Assembly: GCF_002845745.1 (NCBI RefSeq)
Contig: NZ_PIUM01000005.1
Location: 186,001 to 250,000 of the forward strand
DNA: 64,000 bases
From: Telmatospirillum siberiense
GTDB taxonomy: Bacteria; Pseudomonadota; Alphaproteobacteria; Rhodospirillales; Magnetospirillaceae
Direction of reading: 5' to 3'
Part shown: positions 33,701 to 41,423 of the stretch, piece by piece
Position numbering within the stretch: position 1 is the stretch's first letter
Layout: the number at the start of each line of letters is the position of its first letter
Notes under the pieces: model-generated
What the model saw: only the letters and a program-made list of their open reading frames with translations
What the model was told of the DNA's origin: nothing
Databases searched by the model: none
Translations under genes and position numbers: made by a program

Positions 33701-33805
33701 GCGGTTTTGCATGTGGTGGCGGAAGGCATCGCCGATCTCAGCGCCGCCTTGCGAAGATTGAGCGGGAATGGCGCGATAAGCGTGGCCTCACGCGATTTTC
33801 ACTGA
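30713..33805 (+). CDS. dnaE2: Error-prone DNA polymerase DnaE2 (ImuC)
   Basis: A 1030-residue C-family polymerase. It has an N-terminal PHP domain (YAELQVTSNFTFLEGASHPDEL), palm motifs with CQGRGSAANSAVCYCLGIT and the catalytic aspartates in PPDIDVDFEHERREEV. Other regions are QHVGGFVMTRG, FQVESRAQMNMLPRLKP, a helix-hairpin-helix region (about 780-880) and a C-terminal OB domain. DnaE2 performs damage-induced mutagenic lesion bypass with ImuA and ImuB under LexA control. The start at 30713 is fixed by the overlap with imuB; the open frame extends far upstream only as a shadow of imuB. Confidence 0.95.
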   Translation: MSRYAELQVTSNFTFLEGASHPDELVTAAAALGMGALGLTDRNSLAGIVRAHDAAKKAGLRLVVGTRLEFTDGASVLCFPTDRAAYGRLTRLLTMGKRRAGKGQCRISRDDLLTGGEGQILVVLPPSRLDRTFADQLRDWNAALPGRCYLAAQRRFRADDERWMAGLSRLADATALPLVATNDVLYHAPSRRPLQDVLRCIRDGCAIAEAGWRLSPHAERHLKSPAEMSRLFSSHPDAVGRTLEIVERCSFSLDELRYEYPSEVADGVSAQERLASLAEAGLQWRYPDGAPDKVRQAVVHELALIADLGYAPYFLTVHDLVRFAESRNILCQGRGSAANSAVCYCLGITSVDPACFDLLFERFISVARNEPPDIDVDFEHERREEVIQYIYAKYGRERAGLTATVCHYRTRSALRDVGKVLGLSEDVVGALIRARAFSPERVREQGLDPAEPTLARTLRMASELTGFPRHLSQHVGGFVMTRGRLDELVPIENAAMEDRTVIEWDKDDLDRLGLLKVDVLALGMLSCIHRAFDLLRRHCGLDYALASVPGDDPAVYAMLSRADAIGVFQVESRAQMNMLPRLKPACFYDLVIEVAIVRPGPIQGDMVHPYLRRRAGKERIDYPSPELERVLGKTLGVPLFQEQAMKLAIVAGGFTPSEADQLRRAMASFRHSGAVDKFREKLVEGMVARRYDRAFAERVFRQIEGFGEYGFPESHAASFAHLTYVSAWLKCHHPAVFACALLNSQPMGFYAPAQLVRDAREHGVPVRPVDVNASVWDCTLETEGGRPPALRLGFRQISGLSPSEALALVAARGEGYDSPHALWRRAGLTRKALEALAAADAFAGLGLGRREALWAIGALTAPPPPLFAVAGVEAPVAGPPVVLPAMSLGEAVVEDYARLRLSLKAHPVALLRQSLGRENILPAAYLRRRQSGRVSVAGLVLVRQRPGSAKGVTFLTLEDETGVINVVVWPDIFERFRRPLLAAQLLRVDGRIERQDAVLHVVAEGIADLSAALRRLSGNGAISVASRDFH

Positions 33806-33820
33806 ATGGATTAAAAACGA

Positions 33821-33953
33821 GAGCGGTTTGCGATCGCATGGAATCATCGTTTTTTCCGTCACCCCCGGACTTGATCCGGGGGTCCATGGATTGCCGGGTC
33901 AAGCCCGGCAATGACGAAAGGGTGAGTGACCCAACGTGGTCGCAAATCGCTCT
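33821..33953. repeat. Intergenic palindromic element with two hairpins
   Basis: Between dnaE2 and the convergent transporter lies a composite palindrome. The outer arms are GAGCGGTTTGCGA (33821-33833) and, inverted, TCGCAAATCGCTC (33940-33952). Inside are two hairpins: a 9-bp stem at 33861-33883 and an 8-bp stem at 33891-33911. The inner sequence resembles the CCGGACTTGATCCGG-type repeats scattered through alphaproteobacterial genomes. The right arm reaches into the transporter stop codon. It probably also ends transcription from both sides. Confidence 0.7.
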
Positions 33954-35325
33954 AAATCCATCCCAGCAGCCGCCACCACAGGAAATTGATCGGCAGCAGG
34001 AAGACGATGGTGATGACGGCCAGCAGCAGGCAAAGGATCTGGGCCGGCCCCATGCGTTCCCCACCCAATTGCATGGCCACCACCAGAGGGGCGGATTCAT
34101 AGGGGAGAATCGGATTGGAAAAGCCGAGGACCTGGCTCATCAGGATCGTGTCCAGGGGAAGGCCGGAGGCTTGCGCCATCTGCGCGGCCAAAGGGGTCAG
34201 CACCGCCGGAACGCCCGGCAGGGTGGTGGCCAGGCCGACCACGGTACTGACCGCGGAAAGGCTGGCGAAATTCATGATCGGCGAAGAGGGCGCGAGAGGG
34301 AGGATCTGGACGATGGCGTCGGCCAGGCGGCCGCCCAGGCCGGATTTGTCGACCAGCGATCCCAAACCCATGATGCCGGCCACATAGAACAGCGAGCCGT
34401 AATTGATCTGCTCGCCGAACGCCTTGCGGCCGACCAGACCGAACCCGGGGGCGAGAAGAAGCAATGCGGCCGCCATGCTTACCCAGGCGGGGCTGACATG
34501 ATGGAGGGAATCGGTCATCCAGAAGGCGAGGGCGACGATCAGCAGCATCGCCAGCCAGCGTTCGTCGTTGCGGAGCGGCGTGCGGATGTCGGCACCGGCC
34601 GGTTGCGGGCGATCGGGACAGAGCCAGACGATCAGGGGAACCATGATGGCCGTCTTCAGAAAGCCGAGGACGGGAAAATGCAGCAGCAGATAGGTTCCAT
34701 AGGTCGGGACGTAGCGATAGGCGGTTTCGGCGGCGCCGACCAGCACCATGTTCGGAACATTGGCCGGCAGGATGGAAAAGGTCGGGACGTGACAGCCGAA
34801 GGCGGCGGCCAGGACGATACCGGTCCGTCCCTTGCTGCCGGGGGCGAATCCGAAGCGCCCGGCCAGGCTGAGGGCGATCGGCATCAACAGGACGGCGCGA
34901 CCCATGGATGAGGGCATGACGAAGCCCAACGTTACCCCGACCACGGTGACGCCGGTGATGACGCCCCAATAGCTGCCGCCGAAACTGCGTGCCAGACGCC
35001 GGGCGATCCGCTCGCCGAGGCCGGTGGTTTTCACCGCCACTCCCATGATCAGGCCACCGAAAATCAGCCACCAGGCCGCCGATTCGAATCCTCCGAAAAT
35101 CACTCCGGGAGAGCCGATCTTGAACAGCATGGCCAGGGTGAAGAAGGCGATGGCGGTCACATATTCGGGGATCGCTCCCGTCGCCCATAGGCCGATGGCC
35201 GCCAGGCAGAGGGCCAGGGCGGCGCTTTCCGATGACGGCAACGGCCGGATGAGCAGAACCAGCAGGGCCGCGGCGACGGCCAGGGCCGCTCCAAGACGGG
35301 AGATCGATAATCGGCGATGGGACAA
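33952..35325 (-). CDS. SLC13/DASS family anion permease
   Basis: A 457-residue transporter with about eleven to twelve membrane helices. Family features include ALCLAAIGLWATGAIPEYVT near the N terminus and the duplicated loop motifs SILPANVPNM and LPGVPAVLTPLAA that take the place of the SNT motif. Members carry dicarboxylates, sulfate or related anions with sodium. The substrate cannot be inferred; there is no metabolic neighbour. It is a single-gene unit between the imu cassette and a divergent bacteriohemerythrin gene. The 280-base upstream gap holds a small inverted repeat (35396-35402 with 35416-35422) and no other gene. Confidence 0.85.
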   Translation of the reverse strand: MSHRRLSISRLGAALAVAAALLVLLIRPLPSSESAALALCLAAIGLWATGAIPEYVTAIAFFTLAMLFKIGSPGVIFGGFESAAWWLIFGGLIMGVAVKTTGLGERIARRLARSFGGSYWGVITGVTVVGVTLGFVMPSSMGRAVLLMPIALSLAGRFGFAPGSKGRTGIVLAAAFGCHVPTFSILPANVPNMVLVGAAETAYRYVPTYGTYLLLHFPVLGFLKTAIMVPLIVWLCPDRPQPAGADIRTPLRNDERWLAMLLIVALAFWMTDSLHHVSPAWVSMAAALLLLAPGFGLVGRKAFGEQINYGSLFYVAGIMGLGSLVDKSGLGGRLADAIVQILPLAPSSPIMNFASLSAVSTVVGLATTLPGVPAVLTPLAAQMAQASGLPLDTILMSQVLGFSNPILPYESAPLVVAMQLGGERMGPAQILCLLLAVITIVFLLPINFLWWRLLGWI

Positions 35326-35605
35326 AACGCCTCTCCATATTTTGTCCCAGACCCTAAAGGGTATCGGACCTGATTCGCTTCGTTTGGCGGGACGGCGCTT
35401 CCGGTTATCAAGGTCGGGAAGCGGTCGGAATTTTGAATAACACCGTTCCCGTCCCGGGGAACACTGTCAATCGGTATCGTTCGGTACCATTTGTATGAGA
35501 CGAGAGGTCGGGCTATTTTACCCTGCCGCCGGGAAGCCGGGGGGGAGGATAATTCCAAGCGGGCTCTCCAAAAAAGCATCGCCGATCAAAAGAGGGTGGG
35601 ACGAA

Positions 35606-36016
35606 ATGTCGCTTGTCGCGTGGAGTGAGGATCTGACCATCGGCGTGGCCGCGGTGGATGCCGATCATCGCAAGCTTTTCAGCTTGGTGAACTATCTTTA
35701 CGATTCGATGATCGCCGGCAAGGAAACGCCGGTTATCGATGAATTCATCGACAGCCTGATTATATACACCAAGCAGCACTTCGAACGTGAAGAGAGCCTA
35801 TTCGAGGAGACGTCCTATCCCGACCGCCTCGCTCATCGCCAGGAGCATGACGCATTGATCGCTCAAATCACCGAGGCGCACAAAAGATACAAGTCCGACG
35901 CGTCGGCGACCCAGCTTCTCGAAATGATCGGGTTTCTCAACAAGTGGATGATCGAGCATATTCGCAAGAGCGATAAGAAATACGCCCCCCATCTGAAGGA
36001 ACGGGGTATTTCCTGA
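35606..36016 (+). CDS. Bacteriohemerythrin
   Basis: A 136-residue four-helix oxygen-binding protein. Iron ligands are visible in order: AVDADHRKLF, TKQHFEREESLFEE, RLAHRQEHDAL and MIEHIRKSDKKY, matching the HxxxE / HxxxH / HxxxxD hemerythrin signature. Length is typical of single-domain bacteriohemerythrins, which bind O2 at a di-iron site for storage, sensing or delivery in microaerobic bacteria. The ATG at 35606 after GAGGGTGGG is preferred over an upstream frame extension to 35495. Confidence 0.92.
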   Translation: MSLVAWSEDLTIGVAAVDADHRKLFSLVNYLYDSMIAGKETPVIDEFIDSLIIYTKQHFEREESLFEETSYPDRLAHRQEHDALIAQITEAHKRYKSDASATQLLEMIGFLNKWMIEHIRKSDKKYAPHLKERGIS

Positions 36017-36148
36017 CGGGTGGGCAGGGGCTGTTTTTCGAAAATAACCAACCCCCGTGAACCGGGGTGTGGGGCAGGAGCCTGTCGTGCCGTCCTTTCT
36101 TCCCGGGTGGGGCGGGTGCGTTTGGCGGGCATAGAAAAGAGGGGATGC

Positions 36149-36607
36149 ATGGACCATAAAGTATCGGCTGGAACGTCGGTGGTCGGCGGTTGGGAATTGG
36201 CCTTTCCGCGGTATACGCCGGCGCAGTTGTTCGCCTTGGCGTCCGATATCGAAAGTTATCCCTTTTTCGTGCCGGGATGCGTGGCGGCGCGAATCATCGA
36301 ACGTCGCGATAACCTCTGGCGTGTCGACAATGTGTTCGCCTTCGGTCCGGTCCGCCATCGCTTCATAAGCCATGCGGAGTTGAACCCTCCGGATGGTCTG
36401 GAAATCACCTCGACAGACGGACCGTGGAAGTCGTTCCGTCTGTCGTGGCAGTTCGCCCCTCTTGAGGAGGGCTGCCAATTGGGGTGCCGCTTTGCCGCCG
36501 AATTCCGCTCCGGCGTGGTGGCCACCATCGCGTCATTGGGGCAGCACGGCGCGGAACGCCGTATCATGGGGGCCTTTGAAAGGCGCGCCAAAGCCTTGTA
36601 CGGATGA
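36149..36607 (+). CDS. COQ10/RatA-like START-domain protein
   Basis: A 152-residue protein of the polyketide-cyclase/START superfamily close to COQ10 and RatA: FPRYTPAQLFALASDIESYP, FVPGCVAARI, VDNVFAFGPVRHRF and FRSGVVATIASLGQHGAERR. Homologues bind ubiquinone and support its use in respiration. ATG 36149 follows GAGGGG with suitable spacing; the ATG four bases earlier is in another frame. It is the last gene on this strand before a hairpin cluster. Confidence 0.82.
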   Translation: MDHKVSAGTSVVGGWELAFPRYTPAQLFALASDIESYPFFVPGCVAARIIERRDNLWRVDNVFAFGPVRHRFISHAELNPPDGLEITSTDGPWKSFRLSWQFAPLEEGCQLGCRFAAEFRSGVVATIASLGQHGAERRIMGAFERRAKALYG

Positions 36608-36618
36608 AAGAGGAGTCG

Positions 36619-36657
36619 CCAGAGCATCGAGCGTCAAATCTGACGCACGATGCTCTG
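36619..36657. repeat. Long hairpin downstream of the START-domain gene
   Basis: CCAGAGCATCG (36619-36629) and CGATGCTCTGG (36647-36657) are perfect inverted repeats. Within them GCGTCA pairs with TGACGC across an AATC loop, each separated from the outer stem by a single A. It is a probable terminator or interspersed palindrome. Confidence 0.6.
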
Positions 36658-36727
36658 GAAGCGGCCATTGAGGCCGCAGCCAAGCACGCGGATGCGTGCG
36701 CTAAGGCCAAGGGCTTAAAAAAAAGCC

Positions 36728-36760
36728 GGAGCGTGATGCAGATTTAAGGCATCACGCTCC
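36728..36760. terminator. Hairpin between convergent START-domain and EF-hand genes
   Basis: GGAGCGTGATGC (36728-36739) pairs perfectly with GCATCACGCTCC (36749-36760) over a nine-base loop containing TTTAA. A third small hairpin, GCACGC-GGAT-GCGTGC, lies between this one and the hairpin at 36619-36657. Together they fill the gap between the two convergent genes. Confidence 0.55.
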
Positions 36761-36773
36761 AGGCCGTTTCCCG

Positions 36774-37484
36774 TCACTTCTTTTCGGACGCCTTGCAGCT
36801 CCCGGTCACTGTCTCCCGGGTTATCCGGCCGTCATGATTGTGATCGAGGCCACGGAAATTCTCTTCCGCCTGGTTTAGGAAATCCTGAAGCGTCACCTTG
36901 AAGCTCAGGGTCTTGTCCGCAGACATGACGGGATCGGCCCGCGTATCGACGCTGGGGCCGCGCTGTTGGGGTCCCCGTCCGCTATCGGAACGCCCGCCGG
37001 GGCCTCGCCGTTCGCCGGATCCGCCAGCCTGCCCGCCGCGTTGGCCGGCGGCATCGGGCGGTACGCCCTCGTCGGTCGGAGCGGCTTCGTAAGGGGCGCG
37101 GAATTCCGAAAGGTCGAGTGCCGTGACATAGCCGGCATGATGGATATCCATCCGGTCGAACTGCCGGCGGGCATCGGCGAGGAATTCGTCGTGGTCGATG
37201 ACGCCGTCGTGGTTGATGTCGGTGCGATCAAACCATCCCGAAAGGGCATCTTCGCATTTCGGACGCCCGAGCAGGCCGCCGCTCAAAGGTTCGGCGTTGG
37301 GACTGAACTGAATGCTTAAAGACGGCTGGTCGCCGCCCGGCGGCCGCGATCCGCCCCGGCAGCCATCCAAGGCGATGGCCAGAAGGCAAAGGGCGGTTAC
37401 GGTCCGCAGGCGGTGACCTGAAGATCTGACAGGGTTCTCAGGGTTGCGGGGGAAGTGGGCCGGGCTGGCCGAAAGGCACTCCAT
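36774..37484 (-). CDS. EF-hand domain lipoprotein-like protein
   Basis: About 236 residues. After a long basic N terminus comes a hydrophobic stretch ending in a Cys (TALCLLAIALDGCRGG), which resembles a lipoprotein signal. One canonical EF-hand calcium loop is present (DINHDGVIDHDEF, about 96-108). A degenerate second hand (MDIHHAGYVTALDL) follows, then a Gly/Arg/Pro-rich linker and a third hand near the end (LDHNHDGRITRETV). It is likely periplasmic and calcium-binding. ATG 37484 lies 47 bases inside the upstream Spy-like gene; no better start exists between stop codons, so the start remains uncertain. Confidence 0.65.
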   Translation of the reverse strand: MECLSASPAHFPRNPENPVRSSGHRLRTVTALCLLAIALDGCRGGSRPPGGDQPSLSIQFSPNAEPLSGGLLGRPKCEDALSGWFDRTDINHDGVIDHDEFLADARRQFDRMDIHHAGYVTALDLSEFRAPYEAAPTDEGVPPDAAGQRGGQAGGSGERRGPGGRSDSGRGPQQRGPSVDTRADPVMSADKTLSFKVTLQDFLNQAEENFRGLDHNHDGRITRETVTGSCKASEKK

Positions 37485-37989
37485 GAGGTGGCGCAAAATG
37501 ATCTCCGTGCGGAGGGCGATCGAAAACCGTGCGTTGAGCCGGTGTGAGCACCTCGTATAACGCTTCCAGCGCGGGACGGGAAGATTGCAGGTTCTGCAAT
37601 TTGACCGCGAGACCCTTTTCCATTTGGGCTTCTCGTTCCAAGGCCGTCGGCTTGGTCTCCCGCGTGGGCACGTTGGACAGGCAATCCGCCTGTTCCTTGC
37701 CGGCATTGTCGATTTGCACCTGTCGCCATTTGTTCCAGGCGGCTCGCTGCTTCTCTGTCAGATCCAGCTTGGCTTCAAGATAGGCGAGCCGGGCGATTTC
37801 ATGGGCATGGTGTTCGTCGCAGAAGTTCTTGTGCCGGGCCACCGGGTCCTCCTCGGAATGGCGCATCTCCGATGTCGGCGCGGGAGGCTGCCCGGCCGGA
37901 GGCGGGCTGGGTGGGACACCCTGTGCGCAGGCCATCGTTGCCCACAGCAGGGGAAAGGCGGTGAGAAGAAAAGTTTTACGAATGGACAT
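37438..37989 (-). CDS. Spy/CpxP-like periplasmic LTXXQ protein
   Basis: A 183-residue protein with a clear signal peptide (MSIRKTFLLTAFPLLWATMACA). A helical domain with two LTxxQ motifs follows (LTEKQRAAW near 75 and LTPAQRTVF near 150), as in Spy, CpxP and related metal-stress proteins. The Pro-rich N- and C-terminal tails include several His, which could bind metal. Spy-like proteins are periplasmic chaperones or metal sensors. It overlaps the EF-hand gene and is probably transcribed with it. Confidence 0.8.
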   Translation of the reverse strand: MSIRKTFLLTAFPLLWATMACAQGVPPSPPPAGQPPAPTSEMRHSEEDPVARHKNFCDEHHAHEIARLAYLEAKLDLTEKQRAAWNKWRQVQIDNAGKEQADCLSNVPTRETKPTALEREAQMEKGLAVKLQNLQSSRPALEALYEVLTPAQRTVFDRPPHGDHFAPPHGVPFGQPGPLPPQP

Positions 37990-38167
37990 GGCGCTACCTT
38001 TACCTCGTCTCCGGATCCGAATATTTCAGTCGGGGCGGAATATCCGGAATTCAGACCCGCGATCTCAAAAAAAGACGGAGCCAAGGTAGCGATTTCACTT
38101 TTCAATAGTGTGACGTCGATTCGGCGATTTGGTAACAATGTGTTTCCCGGGTCGATCTTCCGGACGG

Positions 38168-38599
38168 TCAACTTCCCGCGACATAGGCCCGCATCGCCTC
38201 GGCCTCGGTTTCGACCCGTTCGAGACGTTCGATCACCAGATCTCGGATGCTGACGATTCCCGCGACCACGCCATTTTCCAAAACCGGCATATGGCGGAAG
38301 TGAAGCCGTGACATGGTCGCCAGGACGTCGCTGATCCTGTCCGTCCTGGCACAGGTGATCGGATCCGCGGTCATGATCGAGGAGACCCGCTGAAACAGGG
38401 CGTCCGCCCCTTGATCGTCCAGCACGCGGACCACATCCCGTTCGGTGAAGATTCCTGCCGCGGCTCCGTTCCGATCGAGGACGATCAGCGCGCCGATCTT
38501 ATGCCGGGCAAGCAAGGCGATGGCATCGGCGACGGTTGCATCCCGATCGACGGTGGTGATGCCACGGCCCTTCTTCTCCAGGATTTCGGCGATAATCAT
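38168..38599 (-). CDS. CBS-domain pair protein
   Basis: A 143-residue protein made of two CBS domains: VADAIALLARHKIGALIVLD with GIFTERDVVRVL, and ISDVLATMSRLHFRHMPVLE with GIVSIRDLVIERL. Stand-alone CBS pairs bind adenosine nucleotides and often act as energy sensors. There is no fused effector domain. The partner is unknown. The gene stands alone, with 177 bases to the Spy-like gene upstream on the same strand downstream of it. Confidence 0.88.
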   Translation of the reverse strand: MIIAEILEKKGRGITTVDRDATVADAIALLARHKIGALIVLDRNGAAAGIFTERDVVRVLDDQGADALFQRVSSIMTADPITCARTDRISDVLATMSRLHFRHMPVLENGVVAGIVSIRDLVIERLERVETEAEAMRAYVAGS

Positions 38600-38910
38600 C
38601 GGGATCCTCTCCTCGACGTTGCAACGATAAGCGGGGCTGTAGCCAGTTAGGATGAATGCCTCCCATCATTCAACCGTAAATTACGTGTGGGTAGTTGAAA
38701 AGGACGCAATGCGATAAGCTTATTCCGTGTGCTGCATAATCAGGTCACCACTTTGCGACGTTTTTTACAATGTTAACAGGACGGATTTCCGGCGATCTGA
38801 AGCGGGATAGCGCCGATTTTGCCGTTCATCGCCAGTCAAATTCTTGACGATGTTAATAAATTCGACCAATCTGGACAGGCTGCTGCTCATGATCAATCGG
38901 AAGACTCTGA
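38600..38910. other. Gene-free A/T-richer region between divergent genes
   Basis: This 311-base gap separates the CBS gene (minus) from the YfiR-like operon (plus) and is clearly A/T-richer than its surroundings. A TTGACG at 38844-38849 could be a -35 element for the YfiR operon, but the -10 position (about 38867) is poor. No convincing ORF is present. Confidence 0.4.
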
Positions 38911-39438
38911 ATGCTCCGCGCCCCCGCGGTCGGAATGCTATTCCTGATATTGGCGATTATGCCCGGAACCGGTCATGCGACGACCCTGAACGAGCTGAAA
39001 GTCGGGGTTCGCGTCGTCGATTTTCTGGCGAATCCCCTGCGAGGGAAGATTCCATTCGCTTTGATCTATGACGCGCAGATAAAAGTCTCTTTCGATGATG
39101 CTCAGGCCATTTCGAATTGGGTGGCGAGCGGTGCCGCGACGGGCAAGGTCGAACTGGCTCCCGTTCTCGTCGATATCCATCAATTGGATGAAAACCAAAT
39201 TTTTCGCGTCGGTTTCATTGCTGCGGGAATGGAATCGCATTACGGTCGAATTTTCGATTACGCGAGACGGAATCGGACGTTGATCATCTCGGCCGATCTT
39301 TCCTGTGTTCGTGCCGGTAAATGTACCGTTGGCATCGCCGGCGCGCCGCGTGTCGAGGTGATCATCAGTCAGCAGGCGGCTTTGTCTTGTGGAATCGAGT
39401 TTACCGAGGCTTTCCGAATGATGGTGACGGAAAACTGA
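38911..39438 (+). CDS. YfiR-like periplasmic protein (DUF4154 type)
   Basis: A 175-residue exported protein with signal peptide MLRAPAVGMLFLILAIM and processing probably after GHA. The body fits the YfiR/DUF4154 family: an N-terminal alpha/beta part (LIYDAQIKVSFDD), then TLIISADLSCVRAGKCTVGI and a C-terminal AALSCGIEFTEAFRMM resembling the family's final helix. Two Cys (SCVRAGKC) could form a disulfide as in YfiR. YfiR represses an inner-membrane signalling partner from the periplasm. Here the next genes are a TonB-dependent receptor and a membrane hybrid kinase, so a sensory role is inferred. Confidence 0.65.
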   Translation: MLRAPAVGMLFLILAIMPGTGHATTLNELKVGVRVVDFLANPLRGKIPFALIYDAQIKVSFDDAQAISNWVASGAATGKVELAPVLVDIHQLDENQIFRVGFIAAGMESHYGRIFDYARRNRTLIISADLSCVRAGKCTVGIAGAPRVEVIISQQAALSCGIEFTEAFRMMVTEN

Positions 39439-41417
39439 GAACCCCACCATCGTCTTTGCTGCTGTTGACCCTCGTGCCCTGCTGCCTGTGGGCCGGGGAC
39501 GCCGGCGCGCAGGGGTTGGACTACGGCCAGTACGAGACCCTGTTCGGCGAGCCGGTGACCATCAGCGCGACAGGTAAGCCCGAGCGCGTTTCGGACACGC
39601 CCGTCTCCATGGACCTCATCACGGCGGAGGATATCCGCCGGTCGGGGGCGCGTGACATCCCCACCTTGTTGCGTCGCTTGGCCGGCCTCGACGTTTCCCA
39701 TGCCTCGACCAGCATCAGCGACGTCGGTATCGGGGGGTATATCCGTCCGTTGACCAGCCGCGTGATGGTTTTGATCAACGGCCGGCAAGTCTATTATGAT
39801 GGTTTCGGTGTCGTGTTTTGGCCGACCTTGCCGGTCGAGATGCCGGAAATCCGGCAAATCGAAGTGCTCAAGGGCGCGCAAAGCGCTCTTTACGGCTTCA
39901 ATGCTGTCGATGGTGTCATCAATATCGTCACCTTCGATCCCATCAGCGATCCGGTAAATGCCGTTCAGACGCGCTTTGGCAACCAAGCGCGGCGCGAGGT
40001 GGCGGCCATCACGACTCAGCCGTTGGGCGAGAGAGCCGGTGTCAGGATAACGGCGGCGGGCGACCATGCGCATGATGTCGGCATGGTCGACAAATCGGCG
40101 GCCAATGTCGCCTACGCCAAGAATCCCAATCGCCGTTCCGCCTCCCTGGATGCCGCCGTCATTCTTCCCGATGACAGCAAATGGCGGCTTGAGGCGTCGC
40201 ATACCGATGTCACCGGGCGGGCGATTGCCTACAACGCTTTTCTGGATGCGCGCCTGGTGACGGATTCGGTGAAAGGCAGCTACACCGCCGATACGGCCAT
40301 CGGGCGGATGGACGGCACCGTCTACTACACCCTGGTCGATGTTCCGTGGGGGGAAACCCAGCCCGTCGGTTCCGTCCACAATTACGACAGCACGCTCGTC
40401 GGGCAGCTATCGGATTTGTTCAAGATCGGCCCGGCGGACAGTTTTCGCGTCGGTCTCGAGGCGCGCCGCAACGCGATGACCTCCTCGATCCTGCGCGGCG
40501 GGACTATCGGCGGGGATCTGACGGCGGCGTCCCTCATGTGGGACCGCCAATGGACGCCGGCCATTTCGATGGTCAATGCCATCCGCTACGATTATTTCCA
40601 ATTGGACCGCAGCGGGCCCGGCACCGTGCGCGACATTTATACCAACGAGGACTTCAATCGCAGTATTCAAGGAATCAGCGCCAATTCGGCCGTGATCGAT
40701 AAATTGACCGAGAATGACAGCCTCAGGCTGTCCTTCGGCCGAGGTTTGAAATTGCCGACCCTCGGTAATTTCGGCCTGCTTCAGCATTATGTGCCCCAGT
40801 ATTCGGGGCGTTACTTTTATGAAAATCCCAATTTGGCGGCTGCCGCGGTTTATGACTACCGGATCGGCTGGGACCACCGCGTCGCACCATTGGATGCGAC
40901 GGCGCGCCTGTCGGTTTTTCACGATGTGACGACAAAATACGTCGGGACGGCCAATTTTCTCGTCAACAGGACGGCCGCCATCGTTTCCTCCATGGTGCCG
41001 GGATCCGTCACCAACGGCGTCGAGTTCGATCTGCGGCACAAGACCCGTGAGGGATGGATCTGGGGAGGGAACTACACTTTTGACCGTTTGCACGAGCATT
41101 TCGATCAGGGTCTGCATGATTCCCTGCCCGAACATAAGATCAACCTCGATGTCGGCTACGCCTGGGGCGAATGGGATGCCGAGCTTTACGGATCCTACGC
41201 CTCGGCGACCAAGGGTGTCATCATCACGCCCGGACTGCCGCCGAAAACGACCGTCGGACGGGTGAAAAGCCGGACCATTCTGTCGCCGCATGTCGGATGG
41301 CAGGCAATGGACAATATTCGTCTGGAATTGGCGGCCGAAAATCTTTGGCCCTATCAAGACACTCTGCCCCAGCGAATGGAGACGAGTTATTATCTGACGG
41401 TAACGATTACTTACTGA
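39435..41417 (+). CDS. TonB-dependent receptor, CTG start proposed
   Basis: About 660 residues. Signal peptide MRTPPSSLLLLTLVPCCLWA is followed by a TonB-box-like PVTISAT, a plug domain (about 55-165: DIPTLLRRLAGLDVS, VLINGRQVYYDGFG, IEVLKGAQSALYGFNAVDGVINIVT) and a 22-strand-type beta-barrel ending in an aromatic C terminus (SYYLTVTITY). No ATG, GTG or TTG in frame gives a signal peptide with a basic start. The CTG at 39435-39437 does, overlaps the yfiR-like stop (CTGA), and has ACGGAAAA before it. An ATG at 39321 would add a shadow translation of the upstream gene. The substrate is unknown; it could sense a ligand for the kinase. Confidence 0.82.
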   Translation: MRTPPSSLLLLTLVPCCLWAGDAGAQGLDYGQYETLFGEPVTISATGKPERVSDTPVSMDLITAEDIRRSGARDIPTLLRRLAGLDVSHASTSISDVGIGGYIRPLTSRVMVLINGRQVYYDGFGVVFWPTLPVEMPEIRQIEVLKGAQSALYGFNAVDGVINIVTFDPISDPVNAVQTRFGNQARREVAAITTQPLGERAGVRITAAGDHAHDVGMVDKSAANVAYAKNPNRRSASLDAAVILPDDSKWRLEASHTDVTGRAIAYNAFLDARLVTDSVKGSYTADTAIGRMDGTVYYTLVDVPWGETQPVGSVHNYDSTLVGQLSDLFKIGPADSFRVGLEARRNAMTSSILRGGTIGGDLTAASLMWDRQWTPAISMVNAIRYDYFQLDRSGPGTVRDIYTNEDFNRSIQGISANSAVIDKLTENDSLRLSFGRGLKLPTLGNFGLLQHYVPQYSGRYFYENPNLAAAAVYDYRIGWDHRVAPLDATARLSVFHDVTTKYVGTANFLVNRTAAIVSSMVPGSVTNGVEFDLRHKTREGWIWGGNYTFDRLHEHFDQGLHDSLPEHKINLDVGYAWGEWDAELYGSYASATKGVIITPGLPPKTTVGRVKSRTILSPHVGWQAMDNIRLELAAENLWPYQDTLPQRMETSYYLTVTITY

Positions 41418-41423
41418 GGACGG

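Noticed and set aside
30662..33712. 1016-codon minus-strand frame
   Set aside because: Antisense shadow of dnaE2; high-GC DNA yields long frames opposite real genes.
39321..39434. ATG at 39321 as the TonB receptor start
   Set aside because: It would place 38 codons that translate the upstream gene out of frame before the signal peptide.
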